Origin: a virus
Length of the DNA stretch: 33,816 bases
Direction: 5' to 3' (one strand)
Virus record (IMG/VR): IMGVR_UViG_3300024059_000017
Coordinates: 1 to 33,816 of that record
A program made the position numbers and the translations under genes. Shown in pieces: positions 14,470 through 22,547 of the stretch (its first letter is position 1; every line of letters begins with the position of its first letter). The notes beneath the pieces are model-generated. The model did not search any database and had not been told where the DNA came from. It worked only from the letters and a program-made list of their open reading frames with translations.

Positions 14470-14577
14470 ATGAAAACAATAAACAAACCAATCAAGACAA
14501 TAACATTGCCAACACTGGTGAGGGTTCAACACTTTGCCGATGGAAGAATAAATGTACTGAAGCCGAAATATAGTTAA
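14470..14577 (+). CDS. Possible tiny basic peptide (35 aa)
   Basis: An ATG at 14470, ten bases after the previous stop, opens 35 codons (MKTINKPIKTITLPTLVRVQ ... KPKYS). Basic, no family recognised, no coupling. The rest of the gap to 14637 shows no convincing gene. Confidence 0.3.
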   Translation: MKTINKPIKTITLPTLVRVQHFADGRINVLKPKYS

Positions 14578-14637
14578 ACGCATAGGCTTTGTGTGTGAAA
14601 AGGATGCCTGCATAAAGAGGCTTTGCAAAATCCTTTC

Positions 14638-14668
14638 AAGGGTGGTCAGAAATGGCTGCCCTTTTTTT
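14638..14668 (+). terminator. Rho-independent terminator before the tail module
   Basis: AAGGGTGGTCA pairs with TGGCTGCCCTT (three G-U pairs) around a GAAA tetraloop, followed by a run of T to 14668. It separates the 14064 unit from the late-type promoter at 14685. Confidence 0.85.
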
Positions 14669-14684
14669 ATATTTAAGCATCACT

Positions 14685-14713
14685 ACAAAAACCCCCATTG
14701 AATACGTTATATA
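14685..14713 (+). promoter_or_regulatory. Late-type promoter motif before the tail chaperone
   Basis: ACAAA at 14685-14689 and CGTTATATA at 14705-14713, with 15 nt between. The ATG at 14719 is 14 nt after the C of CGTT, which predicts a leaderless or nearly leaderless mRNA. Confidence 0.65.
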
Positions 14714-14718
14714 GATAT

Positions 14719-15372
14719 ATGAAACTGAAAATCACAGTCCCGACATCTCTAAAGGACATTACCTTGCGGCAGTATAAACACTTCCTAAAGGTACAGGAAG
14801 ATATTACAGACGAAGCATTCTTGAATGCAAAGATGATTGAGATATTTTGCAATCTACGTCTTGATGAGGTGATGCTTTTGCATCTCAAAGACTCTTTAGA
14901 GATCACTGATGCAATTACAAAATTATTTGACGAAAAGCCTCCATTGGTTACGATGTTCAAACTGAATGGTACTGAGTACGGCTTCCAGCCTCAGCTTGAC
15001 GAGATAACTCTCGGAGAGTACATTGACCTTGATACTTTTATCTCAGACTGGGACAATATAGAGAAGGCAATGAATGTTCTCTATCGTCCTGTGCTTGTTA
15101 AATTGAAGGGCAAGTACAGCATTGACGAATACCAACTGGGTGCTGAAGCGAACATTTTGGATATGCCAATGGATGCCGTGATGTCATCAATTTTTTTTTT
15201 GTGGAATTTAGGGATAGACTTGTCACAAACTATGATGAACTCTTTGGACACCAACAATCAGACACCAGCCTTGACGGAGTATCTCAATTCTCAAGAAAGT
15301 GGGGATGGTATCAATCGCTTTACGGACTCTCTCAGGGAGATATTACAAGATTTGAAGGTGTCACTAAATTAA
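14719..15372 (+). CDS. Tail assembly chaperone, short form (gpG-like)
   Basis: 217 residues. The ATG at 14719 follows a late-type promoter motif; a TTG at 14698 lies inside that motif and is rejected. The protein is helical (TSLKDITLRQYKHFLKVQED) with a C-terminal stretch ending DGINRFTDSLREILQDLKVS, a pattern I have met in Bacteroidetes phage structural regions. Position before the tail completion and tape measure genes and the overlapping -1 frame at a T10 run match lambda G/T tail chaperones, which coat the tape measure during tail assembly. Chaperone assignment is from genomic context and the slip site, not a strong motif. Confidence 0.7.
   Translation: MKLKITVPTSLKDITLRQYKHFLKVQEDITDEAFLNAKMIEIFCNLRLDEVMLLHLKDSLEITDAITKLFDEKPPLVTMFKLNGTEYGFQPQLDEITLGEYIDLDTFISDWDNIEKAMNVLYRPVLVKLKGKYSIDEYQLGAEANILDMPMDAVMSSIFFLWNLGIDLSQTMMNSLDTNNQTPALTEYLNSQESGDGINRFTDSLREILQDLKVSLN
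15191..15200 (+). other. T10 slippery site for programmed -1 frameshift
   Basis: Ten T in a row; in the 14719 frame the codons are ATT-TTT-TTT-TTG, so T-TTT-TTT is a classical slippery heptamer. A -1 slip enters the open frame that runs to 15458. A homopolymer-length sequencing error is the main alternative. Confidence 0.65.
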
Positions 15373-15458
15373 AAATGCACGAATGTTTTATGATGCTTTC
15401 GTTTATGAAGGACAAAAACGAATTGGAGTCTAAGCAAATAAAAAATCAATTCAAATGA
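15198..15458 (+). CDS. Tail assembly chaperone, -1 frame extension (gpT-like)
   Basis: After a -1 slip the reading continues FVEFRDRLVTNYDELFGHQ and then KWGWYQSLYGLSQGDITRFE, VTKLKMHECFMMLSFMKDKN, giving a fusion of about 246 residues. The WGWYQSLYGLSQGDITRFE...TKL...E segment resembles the T-domain of frameshifted tail chaperones and Bacteroidetes phage homologues I recall. Without a slip, only the GTG at 15201, directly after the T-run, could start it. It overlaps the 0-frame by about 172 nt where both frames look coding. Its stop overlaps the next ATG (ATGA). Confidence 0.65.
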   Translation, partial: FVEFRDRLVTNYDELFGHQQSDTSLDGVSQFSRKWGWYQSLYGLSQGDITRFEGVTKLKMHECFMMLSFMKDKNELESKQIKNQFK

Positions 15459-15934
15459 GTGAACAGAATCAAGGCGTAAGGGGGTACTATCAGTTGACCC
15501 AAACAATCAAGACAGCACTGCTTGAGGACATCAACATCAATACGGTAACGACTGGGGACATTACCGATGTCAACCTAAACAAGCAAGATATCTTTCCGCT
15601 TGGTCACATCATCATCAACAACGTGATTGATACAGAGCAAACCCTAAAGTTCAACATCACCATTCTTGCCTGTGATATTGTTAACCTATCCAAAGAGCCA
15701 ACGGTTGACCGATTTACAGGGAACAATGACGTACAGAATATCTTGAACACACAACTGGCAGTCCTCAATAAGCTGATTCAAAAACTAAGAATGGGCAACC
15801 TTTTCACTGATATGTACCAGCTTGACAGTGCGCCTTCTTTAGAGCCGTTCTATGACAGATTTGAGAACCAATTGGCAGGGTGGTCAGCCACGATGGACAT
15901 CTTGATATACAATGACATTTGGGTTTGCGACTGA
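15455..15934 (+). CDS. Tail terminator/completion-like protein
   Basis: 159 residues, ATGA overlap at its start. The pattern GYYQLTQTIKTALLEDININ, FPLGHIIINNVIDTEQTLKF and a long helix (NILNTQLAVLNKLIQKLRMG) ending in LAGWSATMDILIYNDIWVCD fits small tail-completion proteins that sit on the end of the tail tube (gpU or minor tail protein type). The place between tail chaperone and gp10-like gene supports a tail-end role. I know similar proteins from Bacteroidetes phages only as hypothetical. Confidence 0.6.
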   Translation: MSEQNQGVRGYYQLTQTIKTALLEDININTVTTGDITDVNLNKQDIFPLGHIIINNVIDTEQTLKFNITILACDIVNLSKEPTVDRFTGNNDVQNILNTQLAVLNKLIQKLRMGNLFTDMYQLDSAPSLEPFYDRFENQLAGWSATMDILIYNDIWVCD

Positions 15935-16497
15935 TGGAGTTTCCTAAATTAGATGCCGTCATCAATAAGTACGCTAAGTATGTGGTTCAGCAAGCCAAGT
16001 CCAACTTGACAAAAGCCAAGAAGGGTGGTGGGCCATTGTATGAATCCATCGCATATAAAATAACAAAAGAGGGGTCAACGGCATATCTTATTTCTTTTTT
16101 AATGGAGAACTATGGCCTTTTTGTAGATGAGGGAGTACAGGGCGCAAATCCCAGTTTGGTAAATAGTTCAAAAACTGGAAGGGTGGGAATACAAAAAGCC
16201 CCATTAAGCAAATTCAAATACACCAGCAAAATGCCACCGATGCAAATGCTTGCGGATTGGGCAAAGAGCAAAAATGTGAGATTCAGGGTTGGAAAAGGTC
16301 AGAAGGGTGGCGGTCAGTTTAAGGCTGGCAGCTATCAATCAATGGGCTTTTGGTTGCAGAAAAGTATTTACGCACAAGGAATGGAACCCACATACTTTTT
16401 CTCCAAACCATTCAACAACGGTCAATTTGATTTGTCGGAAAATATGCTTGATGCCTTTGTACAAGATATTGATGACCTATTAAGTTCTAAAAAATAA
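15934..16497 (+). CDS. HK97 gp10-like neck/tail-completion protein
   Basis: 187 residues from the ATG at 15934 (TGATG overlap); the TTG at 15919 is rejected. The features KYAKYVVQQAKSNLTKAKK, GPLYESIAYKITKEG, YGLFVDEGVQG and the C-terminal FFSKPF...NMLDAFVQDIDD follow the HK97_gp10-like scheme: an N-terminal helix, a central Y..FVE.G motif and a C-terminal helix. Such proteins join head and tail or close the tail. A Gly/Lys-rich insert (VRFRVGKGQKGGGQFKAG) is unusual for the family and could touch DNA. Confidence 0.6.
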   Translation: MEFPKLDAVINKYAKYVVQQAKSNLTKAKKGGGPLYESIAYKITKEGSTAYLISFLMENYGLFVDEGVQGANPSLVNSSKTGRVGIQKAPLSKFKYTSKMPPMQMLADWAKSKNVRFRVGKGQKGGGQFKAGSYQSMGFWLQKSIYAQGMEPTYFFSKPFNNGQFDLSENMLDAFVQDIDDLLSSKK

Positions 16498-16500
16498 ACA

Positions 16501-17520
16501 ATGCCAACTAACTACGCCCTACGCACTCCCATTTTTGCTCAAGCAACTTCAACACTTGCTACCACGCAATCTGCAAAGCTGCTTCTATACAATAGCGGCT
16601 CGCTTATTTACACCATCATAAAAAGTGCCACGCAAAATGTTCCAGTAATCTTTGAGGTGGCCGAATTGCTGAGAGATTACCTAACCATATCTTTTCCCGA
16701 AGACCCGACAACACCATATAACACACAATCAATCACCTTCACTTCTACTATCACATTCTATGATGGCCCAAATGGAACTGGTCTGTCCGAAGGTGCTGTC
16801 ACCACTATTGGTGGCGATGGATGGGAAGCCTATGGTCTTTTTGTAGAAGGGACTAACCCAGTGATTCCGTTTGAAAACAGAGTGAAGCCCACTTGGTTAT
16901 TGGCAGAGGCAAATCCAACAACAGCTTCGTTGACGGATGATTTTAATATCTATGTCCCAAGCGGTGTTGAAGGTTATGTGCCCTACATCAACACAACAGG
17001 AACAATTGAATACTTTTCTTACAACGGAACAGACACGGAGTTGGAACAAGACAGCATCACTTGCACCATTAACAGAATTGATTGCACTAAATACGGAGAG
17101 GGCAACAAGGTTACTTTCATAAACAAATACGGTGTGCTGCAAGACCTGTGGTTCTTCTTGAAGAATGTCAAGTCAATAACACGAACAAATGAAACGTATC
17201 AAGCCAACACACTAAGCGCAACGGCTACCTACTCTCAGTCGGATGCAACCTATAAGCTATTCAACACGAAGGCAAAGCAAAGCCGTACATTATCTTCAGG
17301 CTACTACCCTGAGTACACCAATGCTTATTTTGAGGAATTGCTTTTGAGCGAGTATGTTTGGATGACAAGGCCACAAGTAGACCAGCCCAACATTGACGAG
17401 ATTGTCCCTGTCACTGTAAAGACATCCAATATGACTTACAAGACTTCGGTTAATGATCGGTTGATTGAGTACACTATTGAGTTTGAGGATGCGTTTGATT
17501 ACATTAACAATGTCCGATAG
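16501..17520 (+). CDS. Tail structural protein (339 aa)
   Basis: Starts at an ATG three bases after the previous stop. Largely beta-rich with many Thr, Ser and aromatic residues; the piece KYGVLQDLWFFLKNVKSITR and the end RLIEYTIEFEDAFDYINNVR are patterns I have seen in Bacteroidetes phage virion proteins. No catalytic motif or membrane segment. Its stop overlaps the GTG of the next large structural gene (TAGTG), so both are made in a coupled way. A minor tail or baseplate-like component is the best guess from position before the tape measure. Confidence 0.6.
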   Translation: MPTNYALRTPIFAQATSTLATTQSAKLLLYNSGSLIYTIIKSATQNVPVIFEVAELLRDYLTISFPEDPTTPYNTQSITFTSTITFYDGPNGTGLSEGAVTTIGGDGWEAYGLFVEGTNPVIPFENRVKPTWLLAEANPTTASLTDDFNIYVPSGVEGYVPYINTTGTIEYFSYNGTDTELEQDSITCTINRIDCTKYGEGNKVTFINKYGVLQDLWFFLKNVKSITRTNETYQANTLSATATYSQSDATYKLFNTKAKQSRTLSSGYYPEYTNAYFEELLLSEYVWMTRPQVDQPNIDEIVPVTVKTSNMTYKTSVNDRLIEYTIEFEDAFDYINNVR

Positions 17521-19643
17521 TGCAAGAGTTACAGCTATATATTGAAAGTGATAGACTGGACTTGTTTAAAGACGAGGCTGTTTCTATTACGCAAACAATC
17601 CAAAACGTAAAAGACCCTGCAAAGATTTTCACATCTTTCACGCAGACCTTTTCTGTGCCTGCAAGTTCAAACAATAACAAGATATTCCAGCACTATTACA
17701 ACTACAATATTACTGGGGGTTATGATGCAAGAACAAAGAAGGCGGGAAGGATAGAGCTAAATACTATTCCTTTCAAAACTGGAAGGATAAAACTTGAGGG
17801 GGTTAGTTTGAAGAATAACCTTGCCCACACTTATCGCATCACCTTTTTTGGAAACACCGTTGAATTGCCAGACATCATTGGGGATGACAAACTGGGTTCG
17901 TTGCCGTTTAGCGAAGCCCAGTACAATCTGACTTATGATGCCGACACCATCAAGGAGAAGATGGAAATTGCATCGGGGGTTGGGGCGCATATCATCACGC
18001 CATTAATCACTCACACACAAGCACTTTTCTACAACTCCGCATCGTCCACACATAATTATGCAGGCAACTTGTATTGGCATAATGCAAGCGGAACAAATGG
18101 CGTGGACTGGAATGAGTTGAAATATGCTTTGCGGCTGTACGAAATACTTGAACAGATTGAAGCCAAGTACACCACAGCAAATGACTATGCCAGCAACATA
18201 GCTTTCTCCACTGATTTTTTCAACACCACAAATCCTACGTTCTACAACCTGTATATGTGGTTGCATCGTAAAAGTGGGGATGTTGAGCCTGCATCGCAAG
18301 TGACATCTTTTCAAACTTTGATTGCTGGGTATTCGGGAACGGTGAGTAACATCGTGGTAGGAAATTCTACGATAACAATCCCAGCCAATTTAGTCACATT
18401 TCCCAATCGCATTGTATCAGCAGAAGTGGAAGTACAGAATCCTTCGGGAACAGCTTGCTCTGTCATTGTAAATCTAAACGGAAGCCCTATTGTAACTTCT
18501 CCCTTTGTTGCTGGTGACCAAACCATTACTGTCCCTTCAATGGTTGCCAATGGTATTTACAGCGTAACAATCCAACACGAAGAAGAAGTTGACCAACTTG
18601 ATGACGTTATCTGGACTATTGATGGTATCGTTTCAGGTTCATCTTACACCGACACCGTAAACGTAGGGGCAAAGATTCTCGCACCAACCTTTGATTTCAT
18701 TGTTAGTCAGCAAATCCCTGAGATTTCCATAATGTCATTCCTTACTGGATTGTTCAAGATGTTCAACTTGGTTGCATATGTCAATGATGACGGATTGATA
18801 GTTGTAAGACCGTTGGAAGCCACATCGGGAGTGAACTATAGTTATCTAACTTCAGCAGATGTTAGTGGTTTAGATGCGCCCATTGATTACGAAATATCCA
18901 AGTATGTGGATGTAACTGAACGTGCGGTCAATATTGCTTTGCCTTACAAGGAAGTCATTTATGCTTATGAAGGAACAGGGACATATTTTGCCAAGCAGCA
19001 CAATCAGTTATTCAGTGCCAACTGGGGGGCCTTGAGGTACATTGGAGGAACTGAAGCTACTGGAACTGGCGGCATTAATTACAACGCATCAACGGAAGTT
19101 TACAAAGTCCTTGTGCCATTTGAGCATCAGAAATATGAGAGGATGGTTAACCGCAATGGCGGAGCAAGTACAACCATTCAATGGGGGTGGTCAGTTAATG
19201 AAAACCAACAGGCGTATGTAGGCAAGCCTTTGATTTTTTACGCTGTAAAGCAAAGCACAGGCACGACAGCCATAGCATTTCAAGAAGATGTCAATGAAAC
19301 CGATTCAGTTAGTAATTATTGGATTCCATCAAACAGCCTTTACTTAGACCCAGCAACAGGCAAGCAGAACATCAACTTTGGTGCTGAGTTGAATGAATAT
19401 GATGATGGCTCTGATGAGTTTACAGACACCTTGTTTTCAGTATATCACAGCGAATACATCATTGATGTCTTTAATGAAAGGAGAAGAATCACACAGTTAA
19501 CTTCTTATTTACCCCTGCGAATCATTTACAACTTTAAGCTAAATGACACATTCACCATCAATGCAGAAACTTATCTAATCAACTCCATCACGACTGATTT
19601 GCAAAGTGGCAAAAGCAAGATGGAATTACTCAATCAAGTATGA
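17520..19643 (+). CDS. Large tail structural protein (707 aa)
   Basis: Starts at a GTG overlapping the upstream stop (TAGTG). The N-terminus has a pattern I recognise from Bacteroidetes phage tail proteins: QLYIESDRLDLFKDEAVSIT, then FTSFTQTFSVPASSNNNKIF, FQHYYNYNITGGYDARTKKA and RIELNTIPFKTGRIKLEG, ending in long beta-rich parts. The C-terminus (YLPLRIIYNFKLNDTFTING-like YNFKLNDTFTINAETYLINS) resembles tail-tip hub or baseplate-type segments. Because of its size and location before the tape measure, a tail-tip or baseplate hub role is plausible but unproven. It is coupled to a 46-codon gene by ATGA. Confidence 0.65.
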   Translation: MQELQLYIESDRLDLFKDEAVSITQTIQNVKDPAKIFTSFTQTFSVPASSNNNKIFQHYYNYNITGGYDARTKKAGRIELNTIPFKTGRIKLEGVSLKNNLAHTYRITFFGNTVELPDIIGDDKLGSLPFSEAQYNLTYDADTIKEKMEIASGVGAHIITPLITHTQALFYNSASSTHNYAGNLYWHNASGTNGVDWNELKYALRLYEILEQIEAKYTTANDYASNIAFSTDFFNTTNPTFYNLYMWLHRKSGDVEPASQVTSFQTLIAGYSGTVSNIVVGNSTITIPANLVTFPNRIVSAEVEVQNPSGTACSVIVNLNGSPIVTSPFVAGDQTITVPSMVANGIYSVTIQHEEEVDQLDDVIWTIDGIVSGSSYTDTVNVGAKILAPTFDFIVSQQIPEISIMSFLTGLFKMFNLVAYVNDDGLIVVRPLEATSGVNYSYLTSADVSGLDAPIDYEISKYVDVTERAVNIALPYKEVIYAYEGTGTYFAKQHNQLFSANWGALRYIGGTEATGTGGINYNASTEVYKVLVPFEHQKYERMVNRNGGASTTIQWGWSVNENQQAYVGKPLIFYAVKQSTGTTAIAFQEDVNETDSVSNYWIPSNSLYLDPATGKQNINFGAELNEYDDGSDEFTDTLFSVYHSEYIIDVFNERRRITQLTSYLPLRIIYNFKLNDTFTINAETYLINSITTDLQSGKSKMELLNQV

Positions 19644-19780
19644 TCAAGAATATCATAGACTTGCTACAATTAGCAAAAGGAGAATCTGAAAACATCAGAA
19701 TTGCACAAGGCAAAAATGCCCTGCCAACAGACTTGAAGTCAGGAATGAAACTATTAAAAAGAACAATAAAATGGCAGTAA
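19640..19780 (+). CDS. Tiny coupled protein before tape measure (46 aa)
   Basis: ATGA overlap with the previous stop (19640-19643), and its end (ATGGCAGTAA) overlaps the tape measure start by 10 nt. Product begins MIKNIIDLLQLAKGESENIR and ends in a basic LLKRTIKWQ. No family recognised. The double coupling suggests it sets translation of the tape measure. Confidence 0.6.
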   Translation: MIKNIIDLLQLAKGESENIRIAQGKNALPTDLKSGMKLLKRTIKWQ

Positions 19781-21717
19781 CAAACGAATACACCTTAAAG
19801 ATTTCCGTCAAACAAGCGCAAGCAAATGTTGATGAACTCAACAAATCACTTGCCGCACAAAAAGACCTTATCAAAGACCTTACTGATGAGGTAAGTGACT
19901 ATGAGGACAAGTTGGGCAAGATGGATTCAAGGGATAAGAATCGCATCAAGAAAACTGAGGAACTCATTGCGGTCACTAAAAAACAGTTGACGGAAGAAAA
20001 GGCAGGATTGAAGGCGGTCAATGCAGATAGAAAAGTTGCAAACACTCAACTCAAGGAAGCCAAGAAAAACCAAGCAGACTTTGGCGGCATAATGGGTTAT
20101 GTAGATAAGCAGACAGGCGGTGCTGTTTCTGGGATGAAAAAGTTTGTTAGCAGCATAGGGAAGGCAACCAAAGGTATGAAGTTGCTTAAAGTTGCAATCG
20201 TTGCCACAGGCATTGGTGCTTTGTTGATTGCTCTCACTTCATTGGTAGCCGTCTTTAAGCAAAGCGAAGAAGGCCAAGAAAAGATGCAAGTGGGGCTGGC
20301 TAAAGTTGGTGCTGTGGTGAAGCAAGTGATGGACTTGTTTTCTGACTTAGGAGCGGCAATAATTGATGCTGTGACAAACCCAATGAAATCAGTTGAGAAA
20401 TTGGGCAATGGCATTACTAAATTTATGGCAAGCCCTTGGGACTATGTAAAAAACACCATCAAGGGTGCTACCAAAGCGGTGAAAGACTTTGCTGAGGAAA
20501 CAAATAAAGAGATTGACCAAATAGGAAAAATCACTAAGGCAAGGCAAAAAGCACATCACATTGAAAGGGATTTGATGGTTGAACGTGCAAAAGCCAACAG
20601 AGAGATCAATGACATCAGGCTACAGGCAGAAGATAGGGTCAATAATACTGCAACGGAAAGGGTTGCCTTATTAAGAAAAGCGCAAAAGATTGAAGAAGGA
20701 ATAACACAAAAACAAATTTCTGCCAAAAAATTATTAGTCAAGGCCCAGATTGCTGAGATGGCTCAGGGCAAAAACACTATTGAAGAAAAAGATAAACTTG
20801 CCAAGATGCAAGCTGAGTTGATTAACCTTGACACAAGAAAACTAAGAAGCCAAAGGCTGTTACAGACACAAATCACAACTGCACTTAATGAAGAAGCAGC
20901 AATCAAGAAAGAAGCAAAGGATAAAGCAGATGCGGAAATTGCTGCTGACCAAAAGAAAGTAAGCGATAAGATTGATGAGGATAAAGAAATTGAAAGGCAA
21001 CGATTGCAAGACCTTGAAGATTTAAGGAGAGATTTCTATACAAGAAGAAGGCTGGAACAAGCTGCGAGCCTTGAAGAAGAAATGACATTGCGTATGCAGA
21101 TTGCAATGAGTGAGATAAAAGCTACGGAGGACAATTTTCAACTTCGGGCCGATATGCAGGATGCTTGGGATGCGAAAATAACGGAGGCAAGGGACAAAGA
21201 TGCAGCCAACGCCAAAGCCCTTGACCAATCTGTGTTGAATGCTAAACTGGATGCTGCTGCACAGGCATTTGCTATAGTAGGTGCGATGTCAGAGAAAGGC
21301 AGCAAGTTGGCAAAAGCAATGGCAATCGGCCAAGCTACTATTGCTGGATTCCAAAGTGTGCAAAATGCTTTCACAACTGCCTCGTTAAGCCCCCTCACCA
21401 CCGTATGGCCAGCCTATCCATTCGTACAAGCTGGGTTGGCAGGCGGGTTTGCTGCTGCTAACATTCGCAATATCGCAGCCACAGACGAAAGTGGCGGTGG
21501 CCCTAAGCCCGATGCAAGCCCAACAGCCCCAACGGTAGCACCTCCGCCAAATCCTGCTAACTTTAACACAGTTGGAGCAAGCGGAACAAACCAATTGGCA
21601 GATGCCATAGGTGGTCAGGCTCAAAAGCCTTCAAGGGCATATGTTGTAAGCACAGATGTAACGTCAGCACAAAGCCTTGACAGAAACATTATCTCAGGGG
21701 CAACAATAGGAGGGTAA
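19771..21717 (+). CDS. Tape measure protein
   Basis: 648 residues, the longest helical protein in the window. Coiled-coil parts occupy about residues 10-100 and 230-500 (many A/K/E/Q heptads), with one hydrophobic segment at about 145-165 (LKVAIVATGIGALLIALTSL) of the type that enters the host membrane, and a Pro/Ala-rich C-terminal linker (DASPTAPTVAPPPNPANF) followed by RAYVVSTDVTSAQSLDRNII, a conserved-looking ending. Such proteins set tail length; with the usual ~1.5 A per residue, a tail near 95-100 nm is expected. The gp14719-type chaperone should act on it. The ATG at 19771 overlaps the tiny upstream gene. Confidence 0.85.
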   Translation: MAVTNEYTLKISVKQAQANVDELNKSLAAQKDLIKDLTDEVSDYEDKLGKMDSRDKNRIKKTEELIAVTKKQLTEEKAGLKAVNADRKVANTQLKEAKKNQADFGGIMGYVDKQTGGAVSGMKKFVSSIGKATKGMKLLKVAIVATGIGALLIALTSLVAVFKQSEEGQEKMQVGLAKVGAVVKQVMDLFSDLGAAIIDAVTNPMKSVEKLGNGITKFMASPWDYVKNTIKGATKAVKDFAEETNKEIDQIGKITKARQKAHHIERDLMVERAKANREINDIRLQAEDRVNNTATERVALLRKAQKIEEGITQKQISAKKLLVKAQIAEMAQGKNTIEEKDKLAKMQAELINLDTRKLRSQRLLQTQITTALNEEAAIKKEAKDKADAEIAADQKKVSDKIDEDKEIERQRLQDLEDLRRDFYTRRRLEQAASLEEEMTLRMQIAMSEIKATEDNFQLRADMQDAWDAKITEARDKDAANAKALDQSVLNAKLDAAAQAFAIVGAMSEKGSKLAKAMAIGQATIAGFQSVQNAFTTASLSPLTTVWPAYPFVQAGLAGGFAAANIRNIAATDESGGGPKPDASPTAPTVAPPPNPANFNTVGASGTNQLADAIGGQAQKPSRAYVVSTDVTSAQSLDRNIISGATIGG

Positions 21718-21720
21718 TTC

Positions 21721-21749
21721 ACAAAATCACAAATTGAATACGTTATATA
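21721..21749 (+). promoter_or_regulatory. Late-type promoter motif before the prohead protease
   Basis: ACAAA at 21721-21725 and CGTTATATA at 21741-21749, with 15 nt between; the ATG at 21753 is 12 nt after CGTT begins. Lies in the 35-nt gap after the tape measure stop. Confidence 0.65.
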
Positions 21750-21752
21750 CAT

Positions 21753-22355
21753 ATGAGAATCGTAGAACTTATACTTGACGAGGAACAAGAAGATACTGGA
21801 ATTGAAGCAATTTCAATCGTTGAAAGCCCTGCCATTGAGTCGGACTTTGTTGCTTTGGCAGCAGAAGAAATCAAACTTGCGGAGGTTGACAAAGAAAAGA
21901 AAATCCTTCTGGGGGCTTTACTAATTCCGAATAAACCAATATACAGGGCTGGGGCTGAAGGAGAGTATTACATCTTCTTTTCAAAAGATACCGTTGCAAA
22001 GGCATCTCAGATGTATTTGAGAAACGGCTATCAAAACAACTCAACACTTGAACACGACAAGGCACTTGATGGATTGACATTAGTTGAAAGCTGGATTGTT
22101 GAGGATGAGGTGCAAGACAAGTCACGCAAATACGGTCTGAATGTTCCTGTTGGAACGTGGATGGGTGCTGTTAAAGTTAACAATCAAAAAATTTGGGATG
22201 AATATATTTTGGAGGGTAAATGCAAGGGCTTCAGTATTGAGGGATATTTCGCTGACAAGATGGAGAAGTCTAAAGTCGTGGATGATGAAAATCTATCAGA
22301 GGATGAGAAACTGCTGAACAAGATTAAAAATATCTTGACCAGTGAGGCAGAATAA
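21753..22355 (+). CDS. Prohead protease, XkdF-like serine protease
   Basis: 200 residues. Motifs GALLIPNKPIYRA, YYIFFSKDTVAKASQMYLRN, STLEHDKALDG (His101), LVESWIVEDE, VGTWMGAVKV and KGFSIEGYF (Ser161) match the putative phage serine protease XkdF family (HK97-fold type prohead protease). The His-Ser pair would cleave scaffold and capsid precursors during head maturation; the next genes are a scaffold-like protein and the major capsid protein. A late-type promoter motif sits directly before its ATG. The C-terminus (SEDEKLLNKIKNILTSEAE) is helical and acidic and may target it to the scaffold. Confidence 0.85.
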   Translation: MRIVELILDEEQEDTGIEAISIVESPAIESDFVALAAEEIKLAEVDKEKKILLGALLIPNKPIYRAGAEGEYYIFFSKDTVAKASQMYLRNGYQNNSTLEHDKALDGLTLVESWIVEDEVQDKSRKYGLNVPVGTWMGAVKVNNQKIWDEYILEGKCKGFSIEGYFADKMEKSKVVDDENLSEDEKLLNKIKNILTSEAE

Positions 22356-22369
22356 CAAAGACAAAAATA

Positions 22370-22487
22370 GAGTGTTCATTCAAAGTAGAACCTCACCAAC
22401 AGGAAGCGACAGGGCTTGCTTGTGTTGGGACACGAACACTTATTCTAAGTCCTGTTGCGATGGCTCAATGAGTGCGCAAGGCATCGG
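22370..22487 (+). ncRNA. Candidate structured RNA element before the scaffold gene
   Basis: This 118-nt piece of a 192-nt gap (22356-22547) has several complementary segments: CAACAGG (22397-22403) with CCTGTTG (22451-22457), AAGC/GCTT (22404-22407/22414-22417), GTGTT/AACAC (22422-22426/22435-22439) forming a three-way junction, and CGATG/CATCG (22458-22462/22482-22486). An alternative pairing (GAGTGTTC with GAACACTT) also exists, so it might switch folds. It does not fit a tRNA: the span inside the acceptor-like stem is too short. Function unknown; it lies on the + strand upstream of a late-type promoter. Confidence 0.35.
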
Positions 22488-22513
22488 AGTCATAACAAGA
22501 GCAGATTGAAAAT

Positions 22514-22542
22514 ACAAAATCCATCACCTAATACGTTATATA
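22514..22542 (+). promoter_or_regulatory. Late-type promoter motif before the scaffold gene
   Basis: ACAAA at 22514-22518 and CGTTATATA at 22534-22542, 15 nt between; ATG at 22548, 14 nt after CGTT begins. Confidence 0.65.
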
Positions 22543-22547
22543 AAAGT

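Noticed and set aside
14578-14637. Possible gene or RNA in the gap before the 14638 terminator
   Set aside because: Short open stretches exist but no start with a good leader, no coding pattern and no clear fold beyond the terminator.
14698-14718. TTG start for the tail chaperone gene
   Set aside because: It lies within the late-type promoter motif (CGTTATATA at 14705-14713); the ATG at 14719 is the sensible start.
22397-22457. tRNA-like acceptor stem (7-bp CAACAGG/CCTGTTG)
   Set aside because: Only about 47 nt lie inside the stem, no T-loop TTCGA motif or anticodon arm can be placed, and there is no CCA-compatible end; kept only as a structured element.
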